Counted from the stretch's first letter, positions 1-7,530 are shown. The stretch: 23,019 nucleotides of DNA from an uncultured Porphyromonas sp. (GCF_915070105.1 NZ_CAJZFJ010000034.1:1-23019), one strand, 5' to 3'. Numbers and translations are program-made. Notes: generated by a model from the sequence alone, not told the origin.

Positions 1-13
1 TTATCCCTAAAAC

Positions 14-44
14 TTGTTTTCTTGCTGGAAAGGTTGTATGTTTG
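14..44 (+). promoter_or_regulatory. Bacteroidota-type promoter of the GLPGLI gene
   Basis: TTG at 14-16 is followed after 20 nt by TATGTTTG at 37-44. This fits the Bacteroidota -33/-7 consensus (TTG and TAnnTTTG) in both sequence and spacing. Transcription would start near 50, giving a leader of about 60 nt before the ATG at 111. Confidence 0.6.
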
Positions 45-57
45 CAATGAAATTTAA

Positions 58-71
58 GGGGGAAAACCCCC
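58..71 (+). other. G5-A4-C5 hairpin in the leader of the GLPGLI gene
   Basis: GGGGGAAAACCCCC forms a perfect 5-bp stem with an AAAA loop, 40 nt before the start codon and just after the predicted transcription start. It could stabilise the 5' end of the mRNA or affect initiation. No U-run follows, so it does not look like a terminator. Confidence 0.45.
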
Positions 72-110
72 AACTCGCACACAAACGCAAAATATATACC
101 GGTACACGTT

Positions 111-1052
111 ATGAGAACAATACACCACCTCTTATTAGGCGCCGTGCTCCTCTTCTCTTGTGGTTTTAGCCAGCAAGCTAATGCTCAGAATGAAAAAGGA
201 TGGCGTCGTCTTACTATCAGAAAAGGCAAAAGCGAAGAAGGCGCAGCACGCTCTGTCGCAGAAGGACTTTACCGTCTGTCCATTGACTCTGCTGTTTATC
301 GTCTGTACTACGAAATTGCCTATCACCCCCAGCCCTCAAACCCAGAGCTAGAGGTAGTCTGGACACAAGTACTACAGATCGGACTAGAGTGCAGGAAGTA
401 TGTGAACTATGGTACACTCCAGGCTGACTCAATCTATGATAGCTCTTCTCGCGAGGGCATACCCTTCTCTGATGTTTCTGCTCAATGTAAGGAGTATGAG
501 GAGGAAGGTCGCTTCTTCCCCATAAGCCTAATCATCGACAACAAGACCGACAATATGGAGGTTCTTGAGAAGGTGGGCTCTAAGCTCTATACCTATACTG
601 AGGCAGCACCTAAGCTCAAGTGGGAGCTCCTTGAAGGATTCTCCACCATCGGAGGATACAAGTGCCGTCAGGCTACTACGACCTATCGTGGACGTAAGTA
701 CATCGCTTGGTATACGGATAAGTTCCCTATGAAGTATGGCCCCTATAAGTTCGGTGGTCTACCTGGGCTGATCGTCTGTATCTATGACGAAGCAAAGGAC
801 TACAAGTTCACCCTCACTGGATTTGAGCGTGCACCCAAGGGGGAACATATCTTCCGCCCATCTCAGTCTGAGGCAGTAGAAGGTACTCCAGAAGTAATCA
901 AGAAGGCTTGGGAAGAGTATGTAGCTATCTCCAAGAAGGAAGCAGCACAGCGACAGTCTCACATCGGCTACCTGAAGAGAATGTATCCACGCCGTCATAT
1001 CTCTGAACAGCCCATTATCCCTGTGTCCTACAATCCAGTGGAAAAGGACTAG
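111..1052 (+). CDS. GLPGLI family secreted protein
   Basis: This is a 313-residue protein of the Bacteroidota GLPGLI family, whose molecular function is not established. The family motif GGLPGLI is at residues 215-221, inside a stretch of the form 'KFPMKYGPYKFGGLPGLIV'. Residues 1-26 form a signal peptide with a hydrophobic core (LLLGAVLLF). Either signal peptidase I cleaves after ANAQ, or Cys17 (LFSC) is lipidated, so the protein is exported. The start at 111 gives a complete signal peptide and lies about 60 nt downstream of a good promoter. The gene stands alone, with a promoter in front and a strong intrinsic terminator behind, so it is probably monocistronic. The family call is firm; the role is unknown. 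Confidence 0.85.
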   Translation: MRTIHHLLLGAVLLFSCGFSQQANAQNEKGWRRLTIRKGKSEEGAARSVAEGLYRLSIDSAVYRLYYEIAYHPQPSNPELEVVWTQVLQIGLECRKYVNYGTLQADSIYDSSSREGIPFSDVSAQCKEYEEEGRFFPISLIIDNKTDNMEVLEKVGSKLYTYTEAAPKLKWELLEGFSTIGGYKCRQATTTYRGRKYIAWYTDKFPMKYGPYKFGGLPGLIVCIYDEAKDYKFTLTGFERAPKGEHIFRPSQSEAVEGTPEVIKKAWEEYVAISKKEAAQRQSHIGYLKRMYPRRHISEQPIIPVSYNPVEKD

Positions 1053-1110
1053 ACACGCCCCCTACTAGGTGCTCTCCCAACAATGAGAGCCCAGCATGAA
1101 TTGATAACAC

Positions 1111-1157
1111 GAGACTATGGCTCGGGTGGTATATGCCCCCAGCCATAGTCTCTTTTT
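1111..1157 (+). terminator. Rho-independent terminator of the GLPGLI gene
   Basis: GAGACTATGGCT (1111-1122) pairs perfectly with AGCCATAGTCTC (1141-1152) and is followed directly by TTTTT. The 18-nt loop can form an extra GGG/CCC pairing. It lies about 60 nt after the stop codon. Confidence 0.85.
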
Positions 1158-1396
1158 GTATCTACCAGCCCATTATACTCTGGTCTGGCCTTAGGCTTCC
1201 TTGCCTCGATACCTTATCCTCCACCTCATCCTGATCCATCATTTATTCTAGCCCATCTGTGTATTAGTCCTTTACTTCTCTTGGTGCTATGTCGGTACTC
1301 TTGACCTATTTCCTCTGTTATCTAGCTCCCTACAGATAGGCTTATGACACGTGTGTGAGTGGGGTAGTAGGGAGGGGTATATCTCTTTGGGCTTTC
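1158..1396. other. Intergenic stretch, no gene seen
   Basis: The 443 bases between the GLPGLI gene and the glycogen synthase gene hold the terminator at 1111-1157 and the promoter at 1397-1429. The bases between those two are pyrimidine-rich and show no long open frame, RNA gene or repeat that I can recognise. Confidence 0.5.
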
Positions 1397-1429
1397 TTTG
1401 CATTAGTTCAGGAAAAATGTCTAACTTTG
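1397..1429 (+). promoter_or_regulatory. Bacteroidota-type promoter of the glycogen synthase gene
   Basis: TTTG at 1397-1400 is followed after 21 nt by TAACTTTG at 1422-1429, a full match to the Bacteroidota -33/-7 pattern. The predicted transcript starts near 1436, about 60 nt before the ATG at 1496. Confidence 0.65.
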
Positions 1430-1495
1430 GGAAAGAGGAAGCCTTAGCAGAGCCTCTTAGCGCATCATATTTTTCACTCTTATTCGCTGGGCATT

Positions 1496-3115
1496 ATGAT
1501 ACTAGAAGCTAGCTGGGAAGTCTGCAACAAGATGGGAGGTATCTACACCGTCCTCTCGTCACGCGCGGACGTCATGACCCAGAAACATACCGATCACCTC
1601 GTCTTCATCGGTCCCCTCCTCGCTGGGGACACTGATGCTCTTCCCCTCGACTTTATTGAGACAGATCAGGGATGGCTGGGCTCTTGGCTCACGGAACAAG
1701 CTCCTTCGCTGGGGCTTCGGGTACGTGTCGGGCGCTGGGCAGTCTCTGGGGAACCTCCGGTAGTGCTTGTGGACTTCCGCCCCCTATGGGAGACGAAGAA
1801 TGACCTCTTCTTTGAGCTCTGGAAGGCCTACGGACTAGAGAGTGACAAGGGCTATGGGGACTATGATGAGTGTTCTCTCTTCGCTCTCGCTGCCAGCCGT
1901 GTGATGCAGAGTATCGTAGCTTGGCGTGGAGATGAGACAAATATTGCCCTCTTCAATGAGTGGCAGACTGCCATGGGGCTACTCTATCTCAAGCTCTATG
2001 CTCCCGATATTCATACCCTCTTCATCACGCATGCCACTACGGTGGGGAGGTCTATTGCGGGCAATGATAAGGAGCTCTATGCCTGGATGAGTCACTACAA
2101 CGGGGATCAGATGGCTCGTGAGCTCGGAGTAGAGGCGAAGCATGCAGTGGAGAAGCTAGCTGCACATGAGGCCACTGTCTTTGCCACGGTAAGTAAGCTC
2201 ACTGCTCGGGAAGCTGAGCAGCTCCTAGGGCGTCGTCCCGTCGTCCTGCCCAATGGCTTCCACGTGGGACACTCACCCTTCACTGCGCCGCTCCTTGCCA
2301 AGCGTCGGAAGGCTCGTCGCAGGCTAGCAGAGGTAGCCTCGAAGCTCTACAACACACCTATTGCAGAGGATGCCTTCTTCGTGTCGCTTGGTGGTCGATA
2401 TGAGTATCGTAATAAGGGGATAGACCTCTTCATCGAGTCCCTCCATGCCTTTGCTCTGAAGTACCGAGGGACACGCCAAGTCGTTGCCTTTCTCCTCGTG
2501 CCGGCATGGGAAGCTGGCGCACGTCGAGACCTCCAGTATCTACTCAGTCATCCATCTGAGGAGCAGACGCAACCTCTTCTGTATCCGTGCTTGACCCACT
2601 GGCTCTACAATACGGAGCATGATCGTGCGGTCTGCCATATTCGCCACCGAGGGCTAGACCACCCCGAGGGTCGTGTGAAGGTGATCTTTGTCCCATGCTA
2701 CCTCAATGGGATCGATGGTATCTTCGATGCGACCTACTACAATCTCCTCTCCGGAATGGACCTAACGATCTACCCAAGCTACTATGAGCCGTGGGGCTAT
2801 ACTCCGCTAGAGAGCATTCGCTATGGGGTACCGACGATCACGACTAATCTTGCAGGATTCGGTCTATGGGCTCAGGACGAAGAGTCTAGGGAGCCCTATG
2901 ATGAAGCTCCCTATCCACCCGTGCATGTCGTAGAACGCACTGACACCAATGTCGATGAAGCCATTGCCACCATAGCGCAGCTCATCGCCGCACAGGTCGC
3001 CCTACCCAAGGAGCAAGCTCTGGTACAGCGTAAGCTCGCCTTCACGCTGGCGAAGGAGGCCGACTGGAAGCACTTCTATCGTCACTACGAGCAGGCTTAC
3101 CAAGCGATGTCTTAA
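1496..3115 (+). CDS. Glycogen/starch synthase-type glycosyltransferase (GT3-like)
   Basis: This 539-residue protein is likely a cytoplasmic glycogen synthase that transfers glucose from a nucleotide sugar to a growing alpha-1,4-glucan. It resembles the eukaryotic/Bacteroidota GT3 type more than the bacterial GlgA type. Visible motifs: EASWEVCNKMGGIYTVL near the N-terminus with the KxGG nucleotide-sugar loop (12-15); FNEW (153-156); ITHATTVGR (177-185); GGRYEYRNKG (299-308) with the Arg/Lys pair; and the GT-B retaining signature EPWGYTPLE (431-439) with both glutamates. The start leaves only three residues before the conserved EASWEV block. The frame stays open upstream, but no better ATG is seen there. 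It has its own promoter and ends at a bidirectional terminator, so it appears to be transcribed alone. Donor preference (UDP- or ADP-glucose) cannot be read from the sequence. Confidence 0.87.
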   Translation: MILEASWEVCNKMGGIYTVLSSRADVMTQKHTDHLVFIGPLLAGDTDALPLDFIETDQGWLGSWLTEQAPSLGLRVRVGRWAVSGEPPVVLVDFRPLWETKNDLFFELWKAYGLESDKGYGDYDECSLFALAASRVMQSIVAWRGDETNIALFNEWQTAMGLLYLKLYAPDIHTLFITHATTVGRSIAGNDKELYAWMSHYNGDQMARELGVEAKHAVEKLAAHEATVFATVSKLTAREAEQLLGRRPVVLPNGFHVGHSPFTAPLLAKRRKARRRLAEVASKLYNTPIAEDAFFVSLGGRYEYRNKGIDLFIESLHAFALKYRGTRQVVAFLLVPAWEAGARRDLQYLLSHPSEEQTQPLLYPCLTHWLYNTEHDRAVCHIRHRGLDHPEGRVKVIFVPCYLNGIDGIFDATYYNLLSGMDLTIYPSYYEPWGYTPLESIRYGVPTITTNLAGFGLWAQDEESREPYDEAPYPPVHVVERTDTNVDEAIATIAQLIAAQVALPKEQALVQRKLAFTLAKEADWKHFYRHYEQAYQAMS

Positions 3116-3133
3116 TCTCGCCTACCTAGGTAC

Positions 3134-3191
3134 AGAAAGCCCCAGAGGGGTGGCACTCGATATACTGAGTGCCACCCCTCTGGGGCTTTCT
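3134..3191. terminator. Bidirectional terminator with a perfect 25-bp stem
   Basis: Positions 3134-3158 and 3167-3191 are exact reverse complements, 25 bp each side, around an 8-nt loop (GATATACT). The arms end in AGAAAG and CTTTCT, so both strands end in a short pyrimidine run. It lies between the convergent glycogen synthase (+) and ecotin-like (-) genes and can serve both. Confidence 0.85.
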
Positions 3192-3273
3192 ATTGCGGGC
3201 TATTCTTGATGTTTAGTGGCTATCCGTCATCCCGCCTTTGTCTGTGGGGGATTGTGTCTATGTGCGGTGAGCT

Positions 3274-4236
3274 CTAGTTTGCTTGCGTTCTTTGGGGAAT
3301 ACGTCTTGTCGCAGTGCCCTTTGTCTCTTCTGATAGGGGTACGAAGTCGCCCTCGGGAGCATAGAGGCGGTAACGCATTATGAAGCCTTCGGGTAGGCAA
3401 ACCTCCACTGAGGCTCCAGCCTGACGTAGGACGACGATCCCTGGGTGGCGGATGAGCTTCTCCTCTAGGGACTCTTCAGGACAACCCATACGGGTGGAGA
3501 GGGTCGTCCCATCGGAGCGGAAGATGTAGGTTAGGTCACTCTCGCCATCGCTCTGTAGCTCAAACTTGCCGTTTAGAACATGTATGTTGCAGTCCACCTC
3601 GAGGAGCTTGCTGGGGATGAGTTCTATGTAGTAGCTCTCTGCTCCTAGGCCTTCGGGGGCAGTGATGACATAGGGGACGAAACCCTTGGGCGAATGGCTG
3701 TGTGGGGTAGCCGAAGGCTTCGCTACCTCGATTGCTCCCGTTGCCTTCCAATAGCGGTAGCCGAGCTGTATGCCTGCTTGTAGGGTGACGGCTACCTGAC
3801 GATTGCCACGGAAGGGGAGTAGGAGGGGCTCGCCTACGCAGTACTTAGCTTGTCGTGCCGAGCCCTCGGGGGTGTAGTCCTGAGAGGTGATGGTCTCCGA
3901 GCTCCCGTCGTAGACGTAGTAGCTCAGCCCACCTTGACTCTCACTGGAGACCAAGCGACCGCTCAGCATACATACTGAGCAGGGACTGGTATTGCGCTGT
4001 ATAGGGGTGAGCTCGAAGCGGTAATCCTCGATCGAGGGGACGACAGGTAGGGTGAAGACGAAGGTGTGAGGGGGGAAGCCCACGGCATCCACATCGTAGG
4101 TCAGCAGGGCGTCCTCTGCGTGCTCTGCTTGGCTATCCTGCGCCTCCTTCGTCGCATGGCATCCTAGTGATGAGGCACAGAGAAGTCCTAGCGCTAGGGT
4201 CACGAGTGGAGCTCTCTTGGTGGCCAAGGTCTTCAT
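3274..4236 (-). CDS. Tandem two-domain ecotin-like protease inhibitor, probable lipoprotein
   Basis: This 320-residue exported protein appears to hold two ecotin domains (about 50-172 and 183-300); E. coli ecotin has one of about 142 residues. Ecotin is a periplasmic inhibitor of S1-family serine proteases. Domain 2 is close to E. coli ecotin as I recall it: LEVDCNIHVLNGK (212-224) matches LEVDCNLHRLGGK, and Y237 to P253 aligns without gaps to the reactive loop, with LSTRMGCP for VSTMMACP. This puts Arg249 at P1 and keeps the Cys216/Cys252 pair. Domain 1 also aligns gaplessly across the loop (107-125), but P1-P1' become Gln119-Asp120 and the loop Cys becomes Thr122; it keeps YRYWKA (160-165). 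Cys86, Cys89 and Cys133 may make another disulfide. The signal peptide ends at SLGC (Cys26), an imperfect lipobox. It lies downstream of serine palmitoyltransferase, with a hairpin between. The family call is from memory of ecotin, without a search. Confidence 0.82.
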   Translation of the reverse strand: MKTLATKRAPLVTLALGLLCASSLGCHATKEAQDSQAEHAEDALLTYDVDAVGFPPHTFVFTLPVVPSIEDYRFELTPIQRNTSPCSVCMLSGRLVSSESQGGLSYYVYDGSSETITSQDYTPEGSARQAKYCVGEPLLLPFRGNRQVAVTLQAGIQLGYRYWKATGAIEVAKPSATPHSHSPKGFVPYVITAPEGLGAESYYIELIPSKLLEVDCNIHVLNGKFELQSDGESDLTYIFRSDGTTLSTRMGCPEESLEEKLIRHPGIVVLRQAGASVEVCLPEGFIMRYRLYAPEGDFVPLSEETKGTATRRIPQRTQAN

Positions 4237-4278
4237 TGCCGTCTGTATTATGTTCGTCTATCTTCTATCCGTGGAAGA

Positions 4279-4320
4279 GATGACGGGTACCTCACTTCCT
4301 AGAAGTAAAGTACCCGCATC
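4279..4320 (-). terminator. Two-tier hairpin between serine palmitoyltransferase and ecotin-like genes
   Basis: CGGGTAC (4284-4290) pairs with GTACCCG (4310-4316). GATG and CATC extend the stem past a single bulged A, and the loop holds a second stem, ACTTC-CTA-GAAGT. On the minus strand the hairpin is followed by TCTCTTCC, a weak pyrimidine run. It may end or attenuate the upstream transcript before the ecotin-like gene. Confidence 0.5.
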
Positions 4321-4358
4321 CTACCTAATAACTATCTGTTGCTAGATGCCTCCCTGCT

Positions 4359-5558
4359 CTAAGGCTCGGGGTGCAATGGGATCTCATACTCTACAAACAC
4401 CTTATGTAGCGCATTTATTGCACGGTCTAGCTGCTCGTAGGTGTGTGTGGCCATCAGAGAGAAGCGAATCAGCGTATCCTCGGGGGCGACTCCTGGTGCG
4501 ACGACGGGATTGACGAAGACACCTTCCTCGAAGAGCTTGGCCGTCACGCGGAAGGTCTTCTCGTTGTCTCGTATGAAGAGGGGGATGATAGGTGTCGCGG
4601 TATTGCCGATCTCGAAGCCGAGCTTGCGGAAGCGGTCGAGGCAGTATTGGGTCTTTTCCTTGAGTGCCGCTACACGCTCTGGTTCACGGAGCATGATGTC
4701 CAGTGCCTTGCTGGCAGCTGCCGTAGCAGCGGGTGTGCAGCTGGCGCTGAAGATATAGGAGCGGGCATGGTGGCGGAGGTAGTTGATCGTGACCTTGCTA
4801 CCAGCGATGAAGCCCCCAATCGAGGCAAAGCTCTTGCTGAAGGTACCCATGATCAGGTCTACCTGGTTCGTTAGCCCGAAGTGGTTACATACACCACGGC
4901 CGTGGTCGCCAAGGACGCCGAAGCCGTGTGCCTCGTCTACCATTACGGAGGCACCATAGCGCTTAGCGAGCTCCACGATCTCGGGGAGCTTACATAGGTC
5001 ACCCTCCATAGAGAAGACACCATCGACGACGATGAGCTTGATCTTGTCCTGCTCGCACTGCTTTAGGCGGCGCTCTAGGGCCTCCATGTCGTTGTGCTTA
5101 TATCGTAGGCTCTTAGCTGGAGAGAGGCGTATCCCTTCGATGATGGAGGCATGGTCGAGGGCATCCCAGATGATATAGTCCTCTCGTCCGAGGAGGCAAG
5201 AGATCACACCCAGATTGACCTGGAAGCCAGTAGAGAAGATGATCGCATCCTCCTTCCCTGCGAAGGCTGCTAGTCGCTTCTCCAGCTCGATGTGTGAGTC
5301 TAGCGTACCATTGAGGAAGCGGCTACCAGCGCAGCCGGTACCATACTTCTCAACAGCGGCGATAGCAGCGGCCTTGACTTCAGGGTGGTTGGTGAGGCCG
5401 AGGTAGGCATTAGAGCCAAACATCAGTACCTTCTTTCCATCGATCAGTACCTCAGTGTCCTGATCGCTCTCTATCTTTCTGAAGTAAGGATAGATCCCTG
5501 CGGCTTGAGCCCGCTGAGGCTCGGTATAGCACGCTAATTTCTGCTCGAGTAAGTTCAT
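4359..5558 (-). CDS. spt: Serine palmitoyltransferase (alpha-oxoamine synthase family)
   Basis: This 399-residue PLP enzyme condenses L-serine with a fatty acyl-CoA to 3-ketosphinganine, the first step of sphingolipid synthesis. Family landmarks are all present: His136 in DALDHASI (stacks on PLP), Asp208 and His211 in VDEAHGFGVLG, and the PLP lysine Lys242 in GTFSKSFASIGG. Their spacing equals that I recall for Sphingomonas SPT (His159, Asp231, His234, Lys265). The N-terminal GSNAYLGLTNHP block is also typical. The main alternatives are 8-amino-7-oxononanoate synthase and 2-amino-3-ketobutyrate CoA ligase, which share these residues. SPT is preferred because the whole sequence reads like the Bacteroides/Porphyromonas SPT group and no biotin or threonine catabolism genes are nearby. 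A good promoter lies about 230 nt upstream, giving an unusually long leader. Confidence 0.83.
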   Translation of the reverse strand: MNLLEQKLACYTEPQRAQAAGIYPYFRKIESDQDTEVLIDGKKVLMFGSNAYLGLTNHPEVKAAAIAAVEKYGTGCAGSRFLNGTLDSHIELEKRLAAFAGKEDAIIFSTGFQVNLGVISCLLGREDYIIWDALDHASIIEGIRLSPAKSLRYKHNDMEALERRLKQCEQDKIKLIVVDGVFSMEGDLCKLPEIVELAKRYGASVMVDEAHGFGVLGDHGRGVCNHFGLTNQVDLIMGTFSKSFASIGGFIAGSKVTINYLRHHARSYIFSASCTPAATAAASKALDIMLREPERVAALKEKTQYCLDRFRKLGFEIGNTATPIIPLFIRDNEKTFRVTAKLFEEGVFVNPVVAPGVAPEDTLIRFSLMATHTYEQLDRAINALHKVFVEYEIPLHPEP

Positions 5559-5790
5559 TATATTCTTTCTTGTCGCCCCGTGACCCTCAGCTGGTAGCTC
5601 AGCGGGGGCTAGTCCTCTTGGCTAGGTCGCTGGGCTCCGCCTCGTCGGAGCTTAGGGGCTGGGTGGCCTTCTCCGTCACCATTCAATGGGGTTGTGGGGA
5701 CGTAGAGGGAGCACCTCTTCAGTAATTTGTGTATAGAGCCACTGCCTGATCTAAAGATCCCCTGAAGGTGTGACCCATGTTTCGTAAATA
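5559..5790 (-). other. Long 5' leader of serine palmitoyltransferase
   Basis: The predicted transcript from the promoter at 5795-5826 carries about 230 nt before the start codon. It contains a GCTCCG/CGGAGC hairpin (5634-5639 with 5646-5651) and other GC-rich pairings (AGCTACCAGCT). I see no open frame that looks coding and no recognisable riboswitch consensus. Confidence 0.45.
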
Positions 5791-5794
5791 CGGG

Positions 5795-5826
5795 CAAAAG
5801 TACACATTTCTCTCAAAATCGTGCAA
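5795..5826 (-). promoter_or_regulatory. Bacteroidota-type promoter of serine palmitoyltransferase
   Basis: Read on the minus strand, TTG (complement of CAA, 5824-5826) is followed after 21 nt by TACTTTTG (complement of 5795-5802). Both boxes and the spacing match the Bacteroidota consensus. Confidence 0.6.
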
Positions 5827-6452
5827 TCCTATGGCTCTCGTGATCTAAAAGTCATTAGTACAAAGGGTGTTAAGAGGTGGTGTCCTAAGGTTAGCTCTTA
5901 CTGAATATTATTTAGGAGCTTCCGTTTGCCCCTCGGTCAAGCCCGTCTTACCCTCTTCTATATTCTTGCGGAAGCGTGTACCTAGTCCCCGAGGGGGCGA
6001 CACGTCTCCCCCCAATGCCTACCTACTCTTTCTAGGGATAGAGCCCTACCTGCTGGGTGGATAGGGGGACTATGGGGGAGCTCTTGCCTAATGATCGGGA
6101 GCTCCTATGTAGGGGGCTGGGGGCTCTCCTCAGCAAGCACTCTACTCCATAATTATATATAGGCAATGTCAGTCTGCGGGTGAGAGCTAGGAGCGGGGAG
6201 CGATCAAGGGGGGCGGAGTAAGAAGTAGAGCTAGGGTTCGATCCGAATTTGAGTATAGAGCTAGGGCGGGGGCAAAGTAGGGTTTGGTGCAGCTGTCTGG
6301 CTGTGCTTAGGAAGGGGGGCAAAGTCAGGGCTGACGCATGAAATCACCATAGTGCGAGGGCAAGATTGTCAAGGAGCATACACCGAGGATGGAAGTATCC
6401 GTGTCCTAGGTGTAGAGATCCCCAGCGTATCCCTCCTACCTAGGAAGGATGA

Positions 6453-6514
6453 GTATACACGTGTGTACACAACTGTATACCCACGTGTACACTACTGTAT
6501 ACACGCGTGTACAC
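6453..6514. repeat. Three 18-bp near-palindromes at 22-bp period, alternating purine-pyrimidine
   Basis: Units lie at 6453-6470, 6475-6492 and 6497-6514, separated by AACT and TACT. The third is GTATACACGCGTGTACAC, self-complementary at 16 of 18 positions. The first and third are perfect alternating purine-pyrimidine tracts; the second has one break. The 22-bp period is about two helical turns. Confidence 0.8.
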
Positions 6515-6894
6515 AAGTGTGCTCTAAGTATCTCCTCTGTAGGGCTCGCTAGTATGTCTATTCCTTGGGGATGATGCCTAGGATCTTTAGTGATGGGCTA
6601 AGGCTCTCTGGGATATGAAGCGATACCCCCGAAGATCCAAAGGCAGGAGTGTGCGAGCGAGCTCATGCGTTGGCACTGGGGGCGAAGTGGGGTTTGGAGT
6701 TGGAGCTAAGGCAGAGGTTGGATAGGGTGCGAAGTTGGGTTAGGGGCTGGGAGTAGGGACGTGTTGGGGAAAGGGGAACTAGAGACGATGTGTTTGGGAG
6801 ATGTTTCCTTGGAGCTTTCCCTCCATAAAAGGCTCTTTTTCAGACATTCCGAGAGGGCAATAGAGCTCATCTTGAGAAGGGTCGAATAGGACAT

Positions 6895-7032
6895 ATAATG
6901 TTCGCCCTAATCACCTATGTAAGGTGACGACTGCGCACATACCGAGAAGGCAATAGCGAACATACCGAGAGCCCTTCGGTCACCTATGTAAGGTGATTAC
7001 AGCGAAGATACCGAGTCCTCTCCTTGGGTTCA
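6895..7032. repeat. 23-bp-phased repeat with TCACCT-n5-AGGTGA hairpins
   Basis: The hairpin TCACCTATGTAAGGTGA occurs at 6911-6927 and 6980-6996, exactly 69 bp (3 x 23) apart. ATACCGAG recurs at 6939, 6962 and 7008, steps of 23 and 46 bp. The block therefore reads as a 69-bp unit repeated about twice, each made of three 23-bp parts. A related hairpin is at 22999-23015. Confidence 0.7.
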
Positions 7033-7269
7033 TATTGTCTTCTTGGCTAGGCTCTTGGGAGGAGCGCTAAACTCGACTGATTTGTTGGCTTGTGACCGGT
7101 GCTTTATCCGCTTGGGTCATCTGATGCTGTTCCCCTTGCACTCATCTCTGTCTATCTGCCTGCCTAGATGGCTTGGAGACGTGGGGGCAAGTGCTACGCT
7201 GGTTAGAGCGAAAGGGCAAGTGTCAGAAGGAACGCAGGTGAGTATAAGCTCTGGACTGTGGATAGTGTA

Positions 7270-7294
7270 GGGGTGGGGTTGATGAGGGGGAGGG
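7270..7294 (+). other. G-quadruplex-type motif
   Basis: Four G-runs on + (4, 4, 5 and 3 bases) are separated by loops of 1, 7 and 1 nt, which fits the usual G3+N1-7 pattern. Whether it folds is not shown by sequence alone. Confidence 0.5.
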
Positions 7295-7441
7295 TAGGAA
7301 TATAGATGGATGGGTGTCGGGTGGTGTCGAAGGGTGAAACTTGTTTAGGAGATGTGGGCTGTAGTGAAGTAGGGGTGAAGGATGAGGGCTATGTAGGAGC
7401 GTCTATTGATGTCGGAGTGTCAAAGGCAGGGACTCGTGCAT

Positions 7442-7468
7442 GGGGAGGGGGAGTGTTGGGTAGGGGGG
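7442..7468 (+). other. G-quadruplex-type motif
   Basis: Four G-runs on + (4, 5, 3 and 6 bases) are separated by loops of 1, 6 and 2 nt. It lies about 300 bases before the importer-containing gene run and in the same orientation as it. Confidence 0.5.
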
Positions 7469-7530
7469 AGATGTATGTGGCGTGGATGCCAAGGTTAGGG
7501 CTTAGGTCTGGAATCGAATGGGTGTGAGGT

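Noticed and set aside
4359..5558. bioF or kbl instead of serine palmitoyltransferase
   Set aside because: The catalytic residues are shared, so this is not excluded, but the overall sequence reads as the Bacteroidota SPT group and no biotin or threonine-degradation genes flank it.
5559..5790. Known riboswitch in the serine palmitoyltransferase leader
   Set aside because: I looked for cobalamin, SAM, TPP and FMN type conserved blocks and found none that fit in order and spacing.
6222..6250. tRNA T-arm-like sequence GGTTCGATCC
   Set aside because: The flanking five bases on each side do not pair and no acceptor, D or anticodon arms can be placed around it.
5867..7527. Short open frames in the gene-poor region, including one reading through the palindrome cassette
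   Set aside because: They overlap on both strands, are biased in composition by G-rich repeats, and show no signal peptide, domain motif or convincing start.
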